Assembly (NCBI GenBank): GCA_963697455.1
Contig: CAVOOI010000014.1
Span: 124,001-188,000 of the forward strand
Length of the DNA: 64,000 bases
Source: JAFEDN01 sp963697455
Lineage (GTDB): Bacteria; Pseudomonadota; Gammaproteobacteria; Coxiellales; Coxiellaceae
Reading direction: 5' to 3'
Shown: one piece after another, positions 25,948 through 35,587 of the stretch
Layout: each line of letters begins with the position of its first letter
How positions within the stretch are numbered: position 1 is the first letter of the stretch
Position numbers and translations under genes: made by a program
The notes under the pieces: generated by a model
What the model was told of the DNA's origin: nothing
The model's database searches: none
The model's input: the letters and a program-made list of their open reading frames with translations, nothing else

Positions 25948-28839
25948 ATGAGAAAAACAGTTCGCTTTGGTGCAGATACACACGATAGCAAGTTAGTGGT
26001 CGAGAAATTAGCCTTACTAAAACAGTCCTTAGAGGAAGAAAAAGATCTCGATAAAATCAAAGAAATACTTAAAAATCCGGGATTAATTTATAGGCGGTTT
26101 GCGGACGGTGAAACGCCGTTGACCTTGATATTAACCAAAAAACCTTTAGATAATGATAAACTGAATTTACTCCTACAAAACGATGCCGATATTTTTAAAC
26201 GTAATAGCCAAGGGAAAAGTGCTTTAGAAGTCGCTCAGGAAAATGGCTATTTAAGCAGTTTAAAACAGGCAGTACACCGTATCTTTTTAAATTGCATAGA
26301 AAAAAATAGTAAACTGGAAAAAATACAAGAAATTTTACGTTATTATCCCGAATTTTTAAAAAACCGATTTTATCATCCTATCTATCATGATATTACTCCG
26401 CTGATTCTAGCCGCTTATAAGAATAGGAAAATGATCGCCGATTTATTTTTACAAGACAATATTAGCCTTGAAGAGCGTCAACAATACCATGAGATCGTTG
26501 AACAATCCGCTCGTAAAGAACTGTTAGAAGATCAAAAATCTAATGATCGTCTACAAAAAAAAGCATTAAGGAAAGCGAAGCCATTCTTATTTAGTCGAGT
26601 ATATAAAAATAATGGTTATTCTCAAGTTGAAAAGTATCCTGTTTCCAAAATTAATTCTGCTAGTTCAAAATTGGAAGAAATTAAATCTCTAGACGGTGAA
26701 ACGCCATGCACCAAAATATTAAAAGAAACACCAATAGATATAAAGGCATTGGAGTCACTGATATTTGAAAATCCGGACTGTATTTTTAAATATAACGACG
26801 AAGAAAAGAATGCCTTAAAAATTGCTGATGAAAATAAATCTTTAAATGAGTTGGAGGAAATGGTAACTCAGGTTTTTTTTCACTGCATAAATCTAGATGA
26901 GGCGAATTTACATTACATACAAGATATTTTAAATTACTATCCTGATTTTATTAATTTAAAATTTAGTTGGGTTTTAGATAATATAACCTATACTGGAGTT
27001 ACTCCGTTGATGATGTCGGTTCATTGCGATGATGAATGGATGGTTATGCTTTTTTTACAATACCCTAAGATAGATATTGCTGCGCTTGACTCATCGGGTA
27101 AAACCGCTGAACAGCTAGCGCATGAAAAATGTCCTGAAAATGAAATCATCATCAATCTTTTGCAGAAAGCGCGGGAAGTGCGGGAAGCGCAGGAAGCGCA
27201 GGAAGAAGCTGAAAATCGCAAAAAAATCGCAGAGTTCAGAGCTAAACTTTCCGGCCTTAAAAAAACTTCAAATCCAGATGAATTCATAAAATTACTTCAG
27301 TCAGAGAAGTTTCTTGAAAAGGTAGCCGGTGACTCAAAAGAATATTTCGCTGCCGTCTTTGCCGAATTAAAACTTTTTGTTAGCGTTGATCGAATTATTA
27401 GCTTAATTTACTCCGAAAATATTTTAAATTTAATATTTGATCAGCCATATAAATTGGTAGTGGTTATCGATATATTGATTGAATATGCAAATTTACATTC
27501 CAAAGGCCGTGAAGATAAAGAAGAAAGCTGTCCAAGTCAACAGGCTTTTAATGCTTTGGTGAGTGCGAGTTTTGGTTATCAATTTAAGTCTGTATTTGAA
27601 TACATATCATTTGCAAAAATAAATGATTTTCTTAATATCATTCAGGTGATGTCTCGTGAAATCCTGGCTCAAGTGATTGCAGAATTGAAAATATACTGGA
27701 GCCATCAAAAATTATTATTAATAATAGAAAAATTGAACACTCCTAAATTAATAATTTCCGCGTTTAAGCATCATAATCAACTACGGTCTAAAAGCAAAGA
27801 TATCCAACGGTTCGAATCTAATTTTAACGTCTTCAAAGAAAACTTAAGCCAAAGTGTACTAATAGAATTGCTTAAGTTATGGAACTTTTTTGAGTGGATG
27901 GCGAATGAACCGGATGCATATTTTATCTGTGTCATCGAAGAATTTCAGAAATTTTTCAGTCCAGAACAAATGTTTGATTTGATCAGACACAGTAATATTT
28001 TATCTGCAATGCCTCACGATTCCCAAAAAACGAAAATTGTTGTAGATCTCATCCTGCGCGAGATTAGATTAGGAGAAAAAATCGAGATAGACTCCATTGA
28101 AAGAATGAATTTCTGTTTGAATACTCCCCAATTGAAAGCTAATTTACTCCAAAGATTATGTATTTACGAGGGTCCAGAGCAAAAACTTTCTGTGTCACCG
28201 ACTGATGAGTTTCCTAAAATATTAGCAAAAAAAATCCATTTATGGACCAGTGCGCAAATCCGTATTGACTGTAAAAAATTTGATAAAATAAGGACATTAA
28301 TTAATGAGTTCATTCTTCATATCAGTAGAGCTCATAATAATATAACTGTTTTTTTTAACTTTTATAAAGAGGCTAAATCGAGTTTACCACTGAAACAACC
28401 TTCTCCACTAGCAAGTATGCGCATGGAAACTCTACTAACTGTGGGCGTTGTCAGTTTGCTAGTGCATACTCCCAGTAATGATTTTCGCGCAACCCTTATT
28501 TTAGAGTTGGTAGCCCAGTTAGTAGCAACTATCCCAAGCTTGAGTAAAAAGCCATTCCCGGATTTTTCAAAGGTAGCTGAAGCGAAGTTAAGAAATAGTT
28601 TGATTGAATACTTAGCGACTACTAAAAAATTCTGGCTAAGCCTAGAGTGTAGGCAACTGATGAATAGCTGGCCGGATACTTCGCAACAAATAACTAGCCG
28701 CGAATCGAATTTACTGACAGAGATTAGTTCAGTCAAACAAAATCGGTTAGCTCACAATAGGCGGGTAGGTATATTTAATGACGGAAGAAAAACAAGACGG
28801 CAGATTAGCAAAAATGCCACCACGCCGACCCCTAAATAG
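25948..28839 (+). CDS. Ankyrin-repeat protein, effector-like
   Basis: 963 aa, AT-rich. The N-terminal ~400 residues contain ankyrin-type units (DGETPLTLILTKKPLDNDKL, NSQGKSALEVAQENGYL, VTPLMMSVHCDDEWMVMLFL, DSSGKTAEQLAHEKCPENEI). This block is an internal duplication: about residues 30-175 and 245-400 share the order DGETP..., a CI-rich helix, I..IL.YYP.F, then TPL. A short coiled coil (REAQEAQEEAENRKKIAEF, about residues 410-435) joins it to a ~500-residue helical region with no recognised family. Neither signal peptide nor membrane segment is present. Ankyrin proteins of Legionellales are often type IV effectors; that role is inferred. Confidence 0.75.
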   Translation: MRKTVRFGADTHDSKLVVEKLALLKQSLEEEKDLDKIKEILKNPGLIYRRFADGETPLTLILTKKPLDNDKLNLLLQNDADIFKRNSQGKSALEVAQENGYLSSLKQAVHRIFLNCIEKNSKLEKIQEILRYYPEFLKNRFYHPIYHDITPLILAAYKNRKMIADLFLQDNISLEERQQYHEIVEQSARKELLEDQKSNDRLQKKALRKAKPFLFSRVYKNNGYSQVEKYPVSKINSASSKLEEIKSLDGETPCTKILKETPIDIKALESLIFENPDCIFKYNDEEKNALKIADENKSLNELEEMVTQVFFHCINLDEANLHYIQDILNYYPDFINLKFSWVLDNITYTGVTPLMMSVHCDDEWMVMLFLQYPKIDIAALDSSGKTAEQLAHEKCPENEIIINLLQKAREVREAQEAQEEAENRKKIAEFRAKLSGLKKTSNPDEFIKLLQSEKFLEKVAGDSKEYFAAVFAELKLFVSVDRIISLIYSENILNLIFDQPYKLVVVIDILIEYANLHSKGREDKEESCPSQQAFNALVSASFGYQFKSVFEYISFAKINDFLNIIQVMSREILAQVIAELKIYWSHQKLLLIIEKLNTPKLIISAFKHHNQLRSKSKDIQRFESNFNVFKENLSQSVLIELLKLWNFFEWMANEPDAYFICVIEEFQKFFSPEQMFDLIRHSNILSAMPHDSQKTKIVVDLILREIRLGEKIEIDSIERMNFCLNTPQLKANLLQRLCIYEGPEQKLSVSPTDEFPKILAKKIHLWTSAQIRIDCKKFDKIRTLINEFILHISRAHNNITVFFNFYKEAKSSLPLKQPSPLASMRMETLLTVGVVSLLVHTPSNDFRATLILELVAQLVATIPSLSKKPFPDFSKVAEAKLRNSLIEYLATTKKFWLSLECRQLMNSWPDTSQQITSRESNLLTEISSVKQNRLAHNRRVGIFNDGRKTRRQISKNATTPTPK

Positions 28840-28859
28840 GGAGCGCTTGCGCTGCTCCC
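28839..28859. terminator. Hairpin between convergent ankyrin and rpsT genes
   Basis: GGGAGC (28839-28844) pairs with GCTCCC (28854-28859) around GCTTGCGCT. It lies right after the ankyrin stop and 18 bases from the rpsT stop. The T-run is weak on both strands, so terminator function is likely but not certain. Confidence 0.5.
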
Positions 28860-28876
28860 CTTAGGAAAATATTGTT

Positions 28877-29149
28877 TTAGTGGGCGGCCGCTTGTTTACG
28901 CAGATTTCGGTTCAACCGGCTTTTTAAGCGGGCTGCTTTGTTGGGATGAATTAAACCTTTAGTCGCGCATTTATCAATAATCGATACGGTGGTTTGAAAA
29001 GCTTTGGCGTCAACTGTTTGATGCTTATCTTCAACCGCTTTGCGGAAATTTTTGATAGCGGTACGGAAACGTGAACGCTGTGAGCCGTTATGAGCTGCGC
29101 GGCACTGACTTTGGTGTGCTCGTTTAGTTGCTTGTGCTGTATTAGCCAC
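28877..29149 (-). CDS. rpsT: 30S ribosomal protein S20
   Basis: 90-aa small-subunit primary rRNA-binding protein. I place the start at GTG 29147-29149, giving MANTAQATKRAHQSQCRAAH, the conserved S20 N-terminus, with SD AGGAG at 29156-29160. An upstream ATG at 29206 would add 19 unconserved residues and overlap the divergent murJ. Conserved later parts are FRTAIKNFRKAV and GLIHPNKAARLKSRLNR. Divergent from murJ, as in many gammaproteobacteria. Confidence 0.97.
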   Translation of the reverse strand: MANTAQATKRAHQSQCRAAHNGSQRSRFRTAIKNFRKAVEDKHQTVDAKAFQTTVSIIDKCATKGLIHPNKAARLKSRLNRNLRKQAAAH

Positions 29150-29180
29150 GATATACTCCTCAAAATTTAAGACGCTAACT

Positions 29181-30776
29181 ATGCCGCATTTATCTAAACT
29201 TGTCAACGATAATCCGCCTAAAAATCCCCGATTAGAGGGAAAGTTGGATTACCTCGCCATGGTGGTAATGTCCATTACCGTGGTGTCGCGCCTGTTCGGT
29301 TTTTTACGGGACATCATTTTCGCGCAAATTTTTGGCGCCACCGCCGCTTTTGATGCCTTCGTTATCGCTTTTAAAATCCCTAACTTTATGCGGCGTTTGT
29401 TCGGCGAGGGTGCATTTTCTCAAGCCTTTATCCCGGTGCTGGTCGAATACCGCACCAAGCACGGGCCCGAGGGTGTTCAGAAATTAATGAATAATATGAC
29501 CAGCGCCCTGGGTTTGATCCTGCTAGCGGTAGTGATATTAGGTGAAATCTGCGCCCCATTGTGGGTGCTGATATTTGCGCCAGGGTTTGCCCGGGACCCG
29601 GAACATTATCGCTTAGCGACTCATTTGATTAGAATCACCTTCCCATATTTGTTGGCTATAGGGTTAGTAGCCTTAGCTGGGGCCTTGCTCAATGCCTATA
29701 ACCGGTTTGCGTTGACGGCGTTCACCCCGGTTTTATTGAACATAGTGCTAATTGGCGCTGCAGTTTGGTGGATTCCGCATCATCAACCGGTACAGGCGGT
29801 GACGGAATTGGCCTGGGCAGTGGCCATTTCCGGTGTGGTTCAATTAATTCTGCAGTGGCCGGCATTAAACAGCTTAGGCTTTCTGCCCAAGCTTGCGTGG
29901 CATTGGCGCGATCAAGGGTTGCAGCGGGTATTAAAGCAGATGCTCCCGGCAATCTTCGGCGTGTCGATAGCGCAAATTAGTTTGCTCATCGACAATTTAT
30001 TTGCCTCGTTTCTACCTACCGGCAGTATTTCATGGTTATATTATTCAGACCGATTACTGTATTTCCCGTTAGGAGTCATCGGCGTAGCATTATCCACCGT
30101 AGTTATGCCACATTTATCGCGCCACCATCACCAAGGCGCCTCCGGGAGTTTTGGCGTTACCCTGGATTGGGCGCTGCGTTGCTTATTTGTTACCGCGATC
30201 CCGGCGGCTGTGGGGTTACTATTGTTAGCAGGGCCGATTTTAGCTACGCTGATGCATCATGGCGCCTTCAACGCCTTCGATGTAAAAATGACTAGCCGCA
30301 GTTTAATGGCATTCGCTCTGGGTTTGCCGGCATTGATGGTGATTAAAGTTTTGGCCGCCGCATTTTATGCGCAGCATGATATGCGCACCCCGGCGAAATT
30401 GGCAGGGGTGGCGATATTGCTCAATGTGCTGGCTAATTTTGCCTTGGTGGGTGTTTTAGCCCATGCAGGTTTGGCGTTGTCCACGGCATTAGCCTCATGG
30501 GTTAATGCCGTGTTATTATGGGCGTTTTTGCATTCGCGGCGAATTTTACAGCATGGGCGGGGTTGGTTGCGTTTAAGTTTAGGAATCACCCTTGGCGGTT
30601 TGCTGATGATAGCAGTTTTATGGTTCGGAGAGGGCCGTTTGTCACAATGGTTAACCTGGAGTCTCACCCAAAAAGGCTGGCGATTACTAGCTTTAATTGG
30701 CTCCAGTACTGGAATGTATGTGTTTGGGTTATGGATAAGTGGAATACGGTGGAGTCAATTTAAATTTCAGGAGTAG
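29181..30776 (+). CDS. murJ: Lipid II flippase MurJ (MviN)
   Basis: 531 aa with about 14 hydrophobic segments; a MOP-superfamily transporter that moves lipid II across the inner membrane for peptidoglycan synthesis. Conserved signatures are SRLFGFLRDIIFAQIFG with the functional Arg, FVIAFKIPNFMRRLFGEGAFSQAFIP (cited as two pieces, FKIPNFMRRLFGEGAF and SQAFIPV), and SWLYYSDRLLYFPLGVIGVA. ribF follows two bases after the stop. Confidence 0.97.
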   Translation: MPHLSKLVNDNPPKNPRLEGKLDYLAMVVMSITVVSRLFGFLRDIIFAQIFGATAAFDAFVIAFKIPNFMRRLFGEGAFSQAFIPVLVEYRTKHGPEGVQKLMNNMTSALGLILLAVVILGEICAPLWVLIFAPGFARDPEHYRLATHLIRITFPYLLAIGLVALAGALLNAYNRFALTAFTPVLLNIVLIGAAVWWIPHHQPVQAVTELAWAVAISGVVQLILQWPALNSLGFLPKLAWHWRDQGLQRVLKQMLPAIFGVSIAQISLLIDNLFASFLPTGSISWLYYSDRLLYFPLGVIGVALSTVVMPHLSRHHHQGASGSFGVTLDWALRCLFVTAIPAAVGLLLLAGPILATLMHHGAFNAFDVKMTSRSLMAFALGLPALMVIKVLAAAFYAQHDMRTPAKLAGVAILLNVLANFALVGVLAHAGLALSTALASWVNAVLLWAFLHSRRILQHGRGWLRLSLGITLGGLLMIAVLWFGEGRLSQWLTWSLTQKGWRLLALIGSSTGMYVFGLWISGIRWSQFKFQE

Positions 30777-30778
30777 CC

Positions 30779-31711
30779 GTGGAATTGATACGCGGGCACT
30801 TACGATTAACGCAATGCTTGCCCAGAAGCGTGGTAACGATAGGAAACTTTGATGGTTTTCATCGTGGTCACCAGCAATTATTAAACACTTTGCGTGAACA
30901 AGCGCGCAAGCTGCAAGTGCCTGCGGTAGTGATTACTTTTGAACCGCAGCCGCTGGAATTTTTAAATCCGGCGCGCGCGCAGCCGCGACTGATGCGTTTT
31001 CGTGAAAAATGGCGGTTTTTATCTGCAGAAAAGCTGGATTATTTAGTCTGTCTACAGTTTAACGAAAAATTAGCGCGTTGTGCGGCGGCTGATTTTGTGC
31101 GCGACATACTAGTCCGCCAGCTAGGATTGCAAGCAATCATAGCCGGTGACGATTTTCATTTTGGCGCGCGGCGCGCGGGCAATATTGAATTACTGCAAGA
31201 ATTGGGGCAGCAATACGGCTTTAGCACATTACTTGTTCCCGCATTGATGATCGAAGGTGAACGGGTTAGCAGCACTCGCGTGCGTCAAGCGTTACTTGCG
31301 GATAATTTGCAACTGACAGAAAAATTATTAGGCAGGCCATATTTTTTATATGGCAAAGTGGTACACGGAGATGCTCGTGGCCGGCAATGGGGCTTTCCTA
31401 CCGCCAATATTCATTTAACCGGCAAACCGGTTTCGGTTGCTGGGATTTATGTGGTACGGGTTTTAGGCTTAGGATCGCAGCCGTTACCAGCGGTAGCCAG
31501 TGTAGGCACGCGACCTATGTTTTCTAATCAGCGAATTTCTCTGGAAGTGCATTTATTAGATTTTAATCAGGATATTTATGGGCGGGAAATCACGGTTGAG
31601 TTTTTGCATAAATTGCGAAATGAAGCAGTTTTTCCCAGCGTGGAAAAGTTAATTGAACAAATTCACACGGATGTCGAGGATACCAGAAAATTTTTTGGAG
31701 AGAGCAAATGA
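30779..31711 (+). CDS. ribF: Bifunctional riboflavin kinase / FAD synthetase
   Basis: 310 aa. The N-terminal nucleotidylyltransferase domain carries IGNFDGFHRGHQQLL (HxGH-type motif, residues ~22-36) and VERVSSTRVRQAL-like ISSTR signature (GERVSSTRVRQALL). The C-terminal flavokinase domain starts at LGRPYFLYGKVVHGDARGR, with GFPTANI and later FLHKLRNEAVFPSVEKL. The start is GTG at 30779. It makes FMN and FAD from riboflavin. Coupled with murJ upstream and, by a four-base overlap, with purC downstream. Confidence 0.96.
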   Translation: MELIRGHLRLTQCLPRSVVTIGNFDGFHRGHQQLLNTLREQARKLQVPAVVITFEPQPLEFLNPARAQPRLMRFREKWRFLSAEKLDYLVCLQFNEKLARCAAADFVRDILVRQLGLQAIIAGDDFHFGARRAGNIELLQELGQQYGFSTLLVPALMIEGERVSSTRVRQALLADNLQLTEKLLGRPYFLYGKVVHGDARGRQWGFPTANIHLTGKPVSVAGIYVVRVLGLGSQPLPAVASVGTRPMFSNQRISLEVHLLDFNQDIYGREITVEFLHKLRNEAVFPSVEKLIEQIHTDVEDTRKFFGESK

Positions 31712-32622
31712 TATCAAACAAATCTTCTAAAGTTATTTTTGAAACCCATTTACCGTTGCAGTTATTAGGCCGCGGCAAAGTGCGGGATATTTATATTATC
31801 GATGAGCAGCGTTTGCTGATCGTCACTACCGATCGCTTGAGCGCTTTCGACGTCATTATGCCGAATCCAATTCCTTTTCGAGGTAAGGTATTAACGCAGT
31901 TATCCGCATTTTGGTTTGAGTATTTTCAGGAAATTATTCCCCACCATCTGATTACGATGGATATCCACAAAATGGATTTGGATCCAGCATTATTAACAGA
32001 CTTTGCTGATGATTTAGCGGGCCGGACTATGTTAGTGCATCGAACCAAGCCATTCCCAGTGGAATGCGTGGCGAGAGGTTACTTAACCGGATCAGGTTGG
32101 TTGGATTATCAGAAAACCCAATCGACTTCCGGCGTGCAATTACCTGCGGGATTACGCCAGTGCCAGAAATTAGCCGCTCCGATTTTCGCTCCCGCTACCA
32201 AAGCGAGCGTAGGTCATGATGAAAATATTGATTTATCCAGCGTACAAAAATTAGTTGGCGAAGAAGTGGCTGAACAATTAGCAACAATTACTTTAAAGCT
32301 TTATCAACGTGCTGCGCAATGGGCCGATGCGCGAGGTATCATTATCGCTGACACTAAATTTGAATTTGGTTTATGGCAAAATGAACTCATGTTAATTGAC
32401 GAGGCGCTCACCCCTGACAGTTCGCGATTTTGGCCTAAAGATCAATATCAAGCTGGACGTGATCAACCCAGTTTTGATAAACAAATTGTGCGCAATTTTT
32501 TATTAGCTACGGGCTGGAATCGCGAACCGCCCCCGCCAGATTTACCCTTGCATATTGTCGAGCAAACCAGTGAAGCGTATCTGGAAGCTTTCCGGCGAAT
32601 TACCGGGAAAGAATTAATTTAA
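31708..32622 (+). CDS. purC: Phosphoribosylaminoimidazole-succinocarboxamide synthase
   Basis: 304 aa; joins aspartate to CAIR in purine synthesis, an ATP-dependent step. Conserved motifs are LGRGKVRDIYIIDEQ (ATP loop), TTDRLSAFDVIMP, ECVARGYLTGSGW, and LIDEALTPDSSRFWP near the end. The length is that of the longer PurC class (~300 aa), not the ~237-aa E. coli type. It starts within the ribF stop (ATGA) and its stop shares one base with the nadB start. Both this gene and nadB interrupt the usual ribF-ileS adjacency. Confidence 0.96.
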   Translation: MISNKSSKVIFETHLPLQLLGRGKVRDIYIIDEQRLLIVTTDRLSAFDVIMPNPIPFRGKVLTQLSAFWFEYFQEIIPHHLITMDIHKMDLDPALLTDFADDLAGRTMLVHRTKPFPVECVARGYLTGSGWLDYQKTQSTSGVQLPAGLRQCQKLAAPIFAPATKASVGHDENIDLSSVQKLVGEEVAEQLATITLKLYQRAAQWADARGIIIADTKFEFGLWQNELMLIDEALTPDSSRFWPKDQYQAGRDQPSFDKQIVRNFLLATGWNREPPPPDLPLHIVEQTSEAYLEAFRRITGKELI

Positions 32623-34244
32623 TGAGCGAATCTATTATCTCTCAGCAAGGTCAATGTTATTGGTATGACGTTTTAGTCATCGGTGGTGGCATTGCGGGAC
32701 TCAGTTCGATTTTAGCGTTAACCCGCTTAAAACCGGCCATTCGAATTGCATTGTTATGCAAAGAAACTTTAAATGAGTCAAACAGCTATTATGCTCAAGG
32801 TGGTATCGCAGCAGTGGGATCGGTTGAAGATTCGCTAGCGCAACATATTGAGGATACTTTAGCTGCGGGAGACGATCTCTGTAATATAGATTCCGTAAAG
32901 CAAATTATCAGCGAAGGCCCTGACACTATTCAATTTTTAAATGCACACGGCATTACCTTCGATCAAGCGAAAAATTTTCCGTTAGGTAAAGAAGGTGGGC
33001 ATTCACAGCGGCGGATTTATACGCATGGAGATCGTACCGGCGCGGCGATTATGCGGGTGCTCATCGAGTCAGTACGCCGCCAACCTCAAGTCACTATATT
33101 GGAGTATCACACCGCGGTTAACTTAATTACTCAAGATCAAAAACCGATGCCAGGTAAAAAATCCACGATTATCGGTGCTTACGTTTTGGCGGAGCAATTA
33201 GGAGTTATCAATACTTTTTTAGCGGATTGTGTCATTCTGGCCACCGGCGGTGCTGGGAAAATTTATCGTTATACTTCCAATCCCGATGTGGCGACTGGAG
33301 ATGGAATCGCTATGGCTTATCGCGCAGGCGCTCGGGTTAGTAATATGGAATTCTATCAATTCCATCCCACCTTGCTTTACAACACTGAACAAAATAATTT
33401 ATTAATTTCTGAAGCGTTGCGCGGCGAAGGCGCATGCTTGCGATTAGTCAAAAATCATCAACGGTTTATGCAACATTATGCGCCGCGGCAATTAGAATTA
33501 GCGACCCGCGACATTGTAGCCAGAGCGATTTTTACTGAGATTGAATGTAGCGCTTATAATTATCTCTATTTAGATATCACTCATCGTTCCAAAAAGTTTT
33601 TGCAGCAACATTTTCCGGAAACTTATAATAGTTTACTGGGGCTGGGAATTGATATGAGTAAGGATATGATCCCTGTTGTTCCCGGCGCGCACTATTTATG
33701 TGGCGGTATTTTAGCGAATACCGATGGCGCTACCGATTTAGACCGGTTATATGCGGTAGGTGAAGTGGCTTGCACCGGCTTGCACGGCGCCAACCGTTTA
33801 GCCAGCAATTCCTTATTAGAAGGTGTGGTGACTGGCAGACGCGCAGCGCAAGCGAGCGCGCATTGGCTGTCGCAGCCCATCTCGCGAAAAATCAAAGTAA
33901 ATCCGTGGAATTCGCAAGGGGTGATGGACTTACGCCGCGCCAGCCAGATCAACGCGCACTGGCGTGGCTTGCGTGGAGAAATGACTTCTTACGCGGGCAT
34001 TGTGCGCACCGCAGCCGGACTTAAAGATTTATTACATTTAATTTTAATGCGCCGGGAAATGATCGAAGATTATTATCGCCGTTATACCATTACCCGCGAT
34101 TTAGTTGAGCTACGCAATATTTTATTGCTAGCGGAATTGATAGTACGCTCAGCCTTACAACGTTGCGAAAGCCGCGGCGGCCATTATCGCGAAGATTTTC
34201 CCGCCAAGCAGGCCATCATCGAATCCACTACAATTCCCGGATAA
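32622..34244 (+). CDS. nadB: L-aspartate oxidase
   Basis: 540-aa FAD enzyme that oxidises aspartate to iminoaspartate, the first step of NAD synthesis. Signatures are VLVIGGGIAGLSSILAL (FAD-binding GxGxxG, residues ~18-34), NSYYAQGGIAAVG, GREGGHS-type LGKEGGHSQRRI, EFYQFHPTLLY, and GLHGANRLASNSLLEGVV. The C-terminal helical bundle is present. nadA and nadC are not in the window. Coupled with purC upstream. Confidence 0.96.
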   Translation: MSESIISQQGQCYWYDVLVIGGGIAGLSSILALTRLKPAIRIALLCKETLNESNSYYAQGGIAAVGSVEDSLAQHIEDTLAAGDDLCNIDSVKQIISEGPDTIQFLNAHGITFDQAKNFPLGKEGGHSQRRIYTHGDRTGAAIMRVLIESVRRQPQVTILEYHTAVNLITQDQKPMPGKKSTIIGAYVLAEQLGVINTFLADCVILATGGAGKIYRYTSNPDVATGDGIAMAYRAGARVSNMEFYQFHPTLLYNTEQNNLLISEALRGEGACLRLVKNHQRFMQHYAPRQLELATRDIVARAIFTEIECSAYNYLYLDITHRSKKFLQQHFPETYNSLLGLGIDMSKDMIPVVPGAHYLCGGILANTDGATDLDRLYAVGEVACTGLHGANRLASNSLLEGVVTGRRAAQASAHWLSQPISRKIKVNPWNSQGVMDLRRASQINAHWRGLRGEMTSYAGIVRTAAGLKDLLHLILMRREMIEDYYRRYTITRDLVELRNILLLAELIVRSALQRCESRGGHYREDFPAKQAIIESTTIPG

Positions 34245-34327
34245 TCAAAATTTAGAGAATTTTTGTTGTATTTTTGCAGATTTTATGCTATTTTAAACAA
34301 AAAAGCTAATTTTGAGAGATTATTAGT

Positions 34328-35587
34328 ATGATTATTGAATTAAAAGTTAAGAATTTCCTGTCCATACGAGATGAGCAGACTTTAAGTCTCGTTGCCAGCT
34401 CAGCTACAGAGTTGCCACAGAATGTCTTTCAAGTAGACAAAGATTCTCCATTGAGTCTGGTACGTTCCGCAGTAATGTATGGTGCAAATGCAAGTGGTAA
34501 GAGTAACTTGCTCAGTGCTCTGCTTTTCATGCGTAGGCTTGTCGTTCTTTCTGCCAAAGAATCACAGCAAGGCGAGCCTATTCCCGTTAAAAACTTTGCT
34601 TTTGATAAAAAATATGCATCTGATACCAGTGAATTTGAAGTTACTTTTGTAAAAGAAGGTATTAGATATCAATATGGCTTTATAATTGACAAAAATAGAA
34701 TTTTTGAAGAATGGTTATTTGCGTACCCTTTGGATCATGTACAACACTGGTTTAGTCGAGTATATGATAAAGAAAATGATAAATATTCCTGGAAGTTTAG
34801 TAAATTTTTTAAAGGTGGGAAAAAAATTGCTGATTTAACTATTAGCAATGTACTTTTCTTATCTAATGCAGTAAAAAACAATAATGAACAGTTAATTCCT
34901 GTTTTTAGCTGGTTTCAGAAAGATTTATTTTTCCTTGATCTTGCTCGTGAAGGAGATGATTACGGAAAAAGTGTAAATCAAATTAAATCAATATCTGGTA
35001 AAGAAGAGATTTTAAAGATTGTCAATATTGCAGATTCTAGCATTGCTGATGTTGAGATAAATAAGGAAATGATCAACGAAAAGGATCTTCCAAACTTTCC
35101 CGACTCAATGCCGCCGGAAGTTAAAAATTTCTTTAGAAAGGAAATGATGAAAGAGGGAACGATAATAAATTTTTTGCATTCTGGAAATGTCTCATTAGAT
35201 TTTTGGTATGAATCAGGTGGTACGCGCAGATCATTCGCATTAGCTGGGTATTGGATAGATGCGTTAGAAAATGGTGGAGTCTTAATCGTGGATGAACTAG
35301 ATAATAGTCTACATCCTCACATGGTCCTCTTTTTAATTCACTTGATTCATAATCCAAAAATAAATAAAAAAAATGCCCAACTGATTTTTGCAACTCATGA
35401 TACTTCATTGCTGGACAACGATGTTTTTCGGAGAGATCAAATTTGGTTTGTTGAAAAGGATGAAAATCATGCTACCCAATTATATCCTTTACTCGACTTT
35501 AGTCCGCGTAAACATGAGGCGATTGGTAGAGGATATCTCCAAGGACGATACGGCGCTTTACCGTACATCGGTGAATGGAGGTTTTAA
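34328..35587 (+). CDS. AAA-family ATPase, RloA-like (defence-associated)
   Basis: 419-aa ATPase of the AAA_15/RloA type. N-terminal strand MIIELKVKNFLSIRDEQTL, Walker A YGANASGKSNLL (residues ~57-68), Walker B GGVLIVDELDNSLHPH (~residues 315-330) and the switch strand FATHDTSLLD. Such ATPases pair with RloB/Toprim-like partners in anticodon-nuclease and AbiL-like phage-defence loci; here the RloB-like gene follows with a one-base overlap. The pair is flanked by core genes nadB and the malic enzyme gene. Antiphage function is inferred from family and context. Confidence 0.85.
   Translation: MIIELKVKNFLSIRDEQTLSLVASSATELPQNVFQVDKDSPLSLVRSAVMYGANASGKSNLLSALLFMRRLVVLSAKESQQGEPIPVKNFAFDKKYASDTSEFEVTFVKEGIRYQYGFIIDKNRIFEEWLFAYPLDHVQHWFSRVYDKENDKYSWKFSKFFKGGKKIADLTISNVLFLSNAVKNNNEQLIPVFSWFQKDLFFLDLAREGDDYGKSVNQIKSISGKEEILKIVNIADSSIADVEINKEMINEKDLPNFPDSMPPEVKNFFRKEMMKEGTIINFLHSGNVSLDFWYESGGTRRSFALAGYWIDALENGGVLIVDELDNSLHPHMVLFLIHLIHNPKINKKNAQLIFATHDTSLLDNDVFRRDQIWFVEKDENHATQLYPLLDFSPRKHEAIGRGYLQGRYGALPYIGEWRF

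Noticed and set aside
29150..29206. Upstream ATG extending S20 by 19 residues
   Set aside because: Unconserved and overlapping divergent murJ; GTG 29149 has AGGAG and the conserved MANTAQ start.
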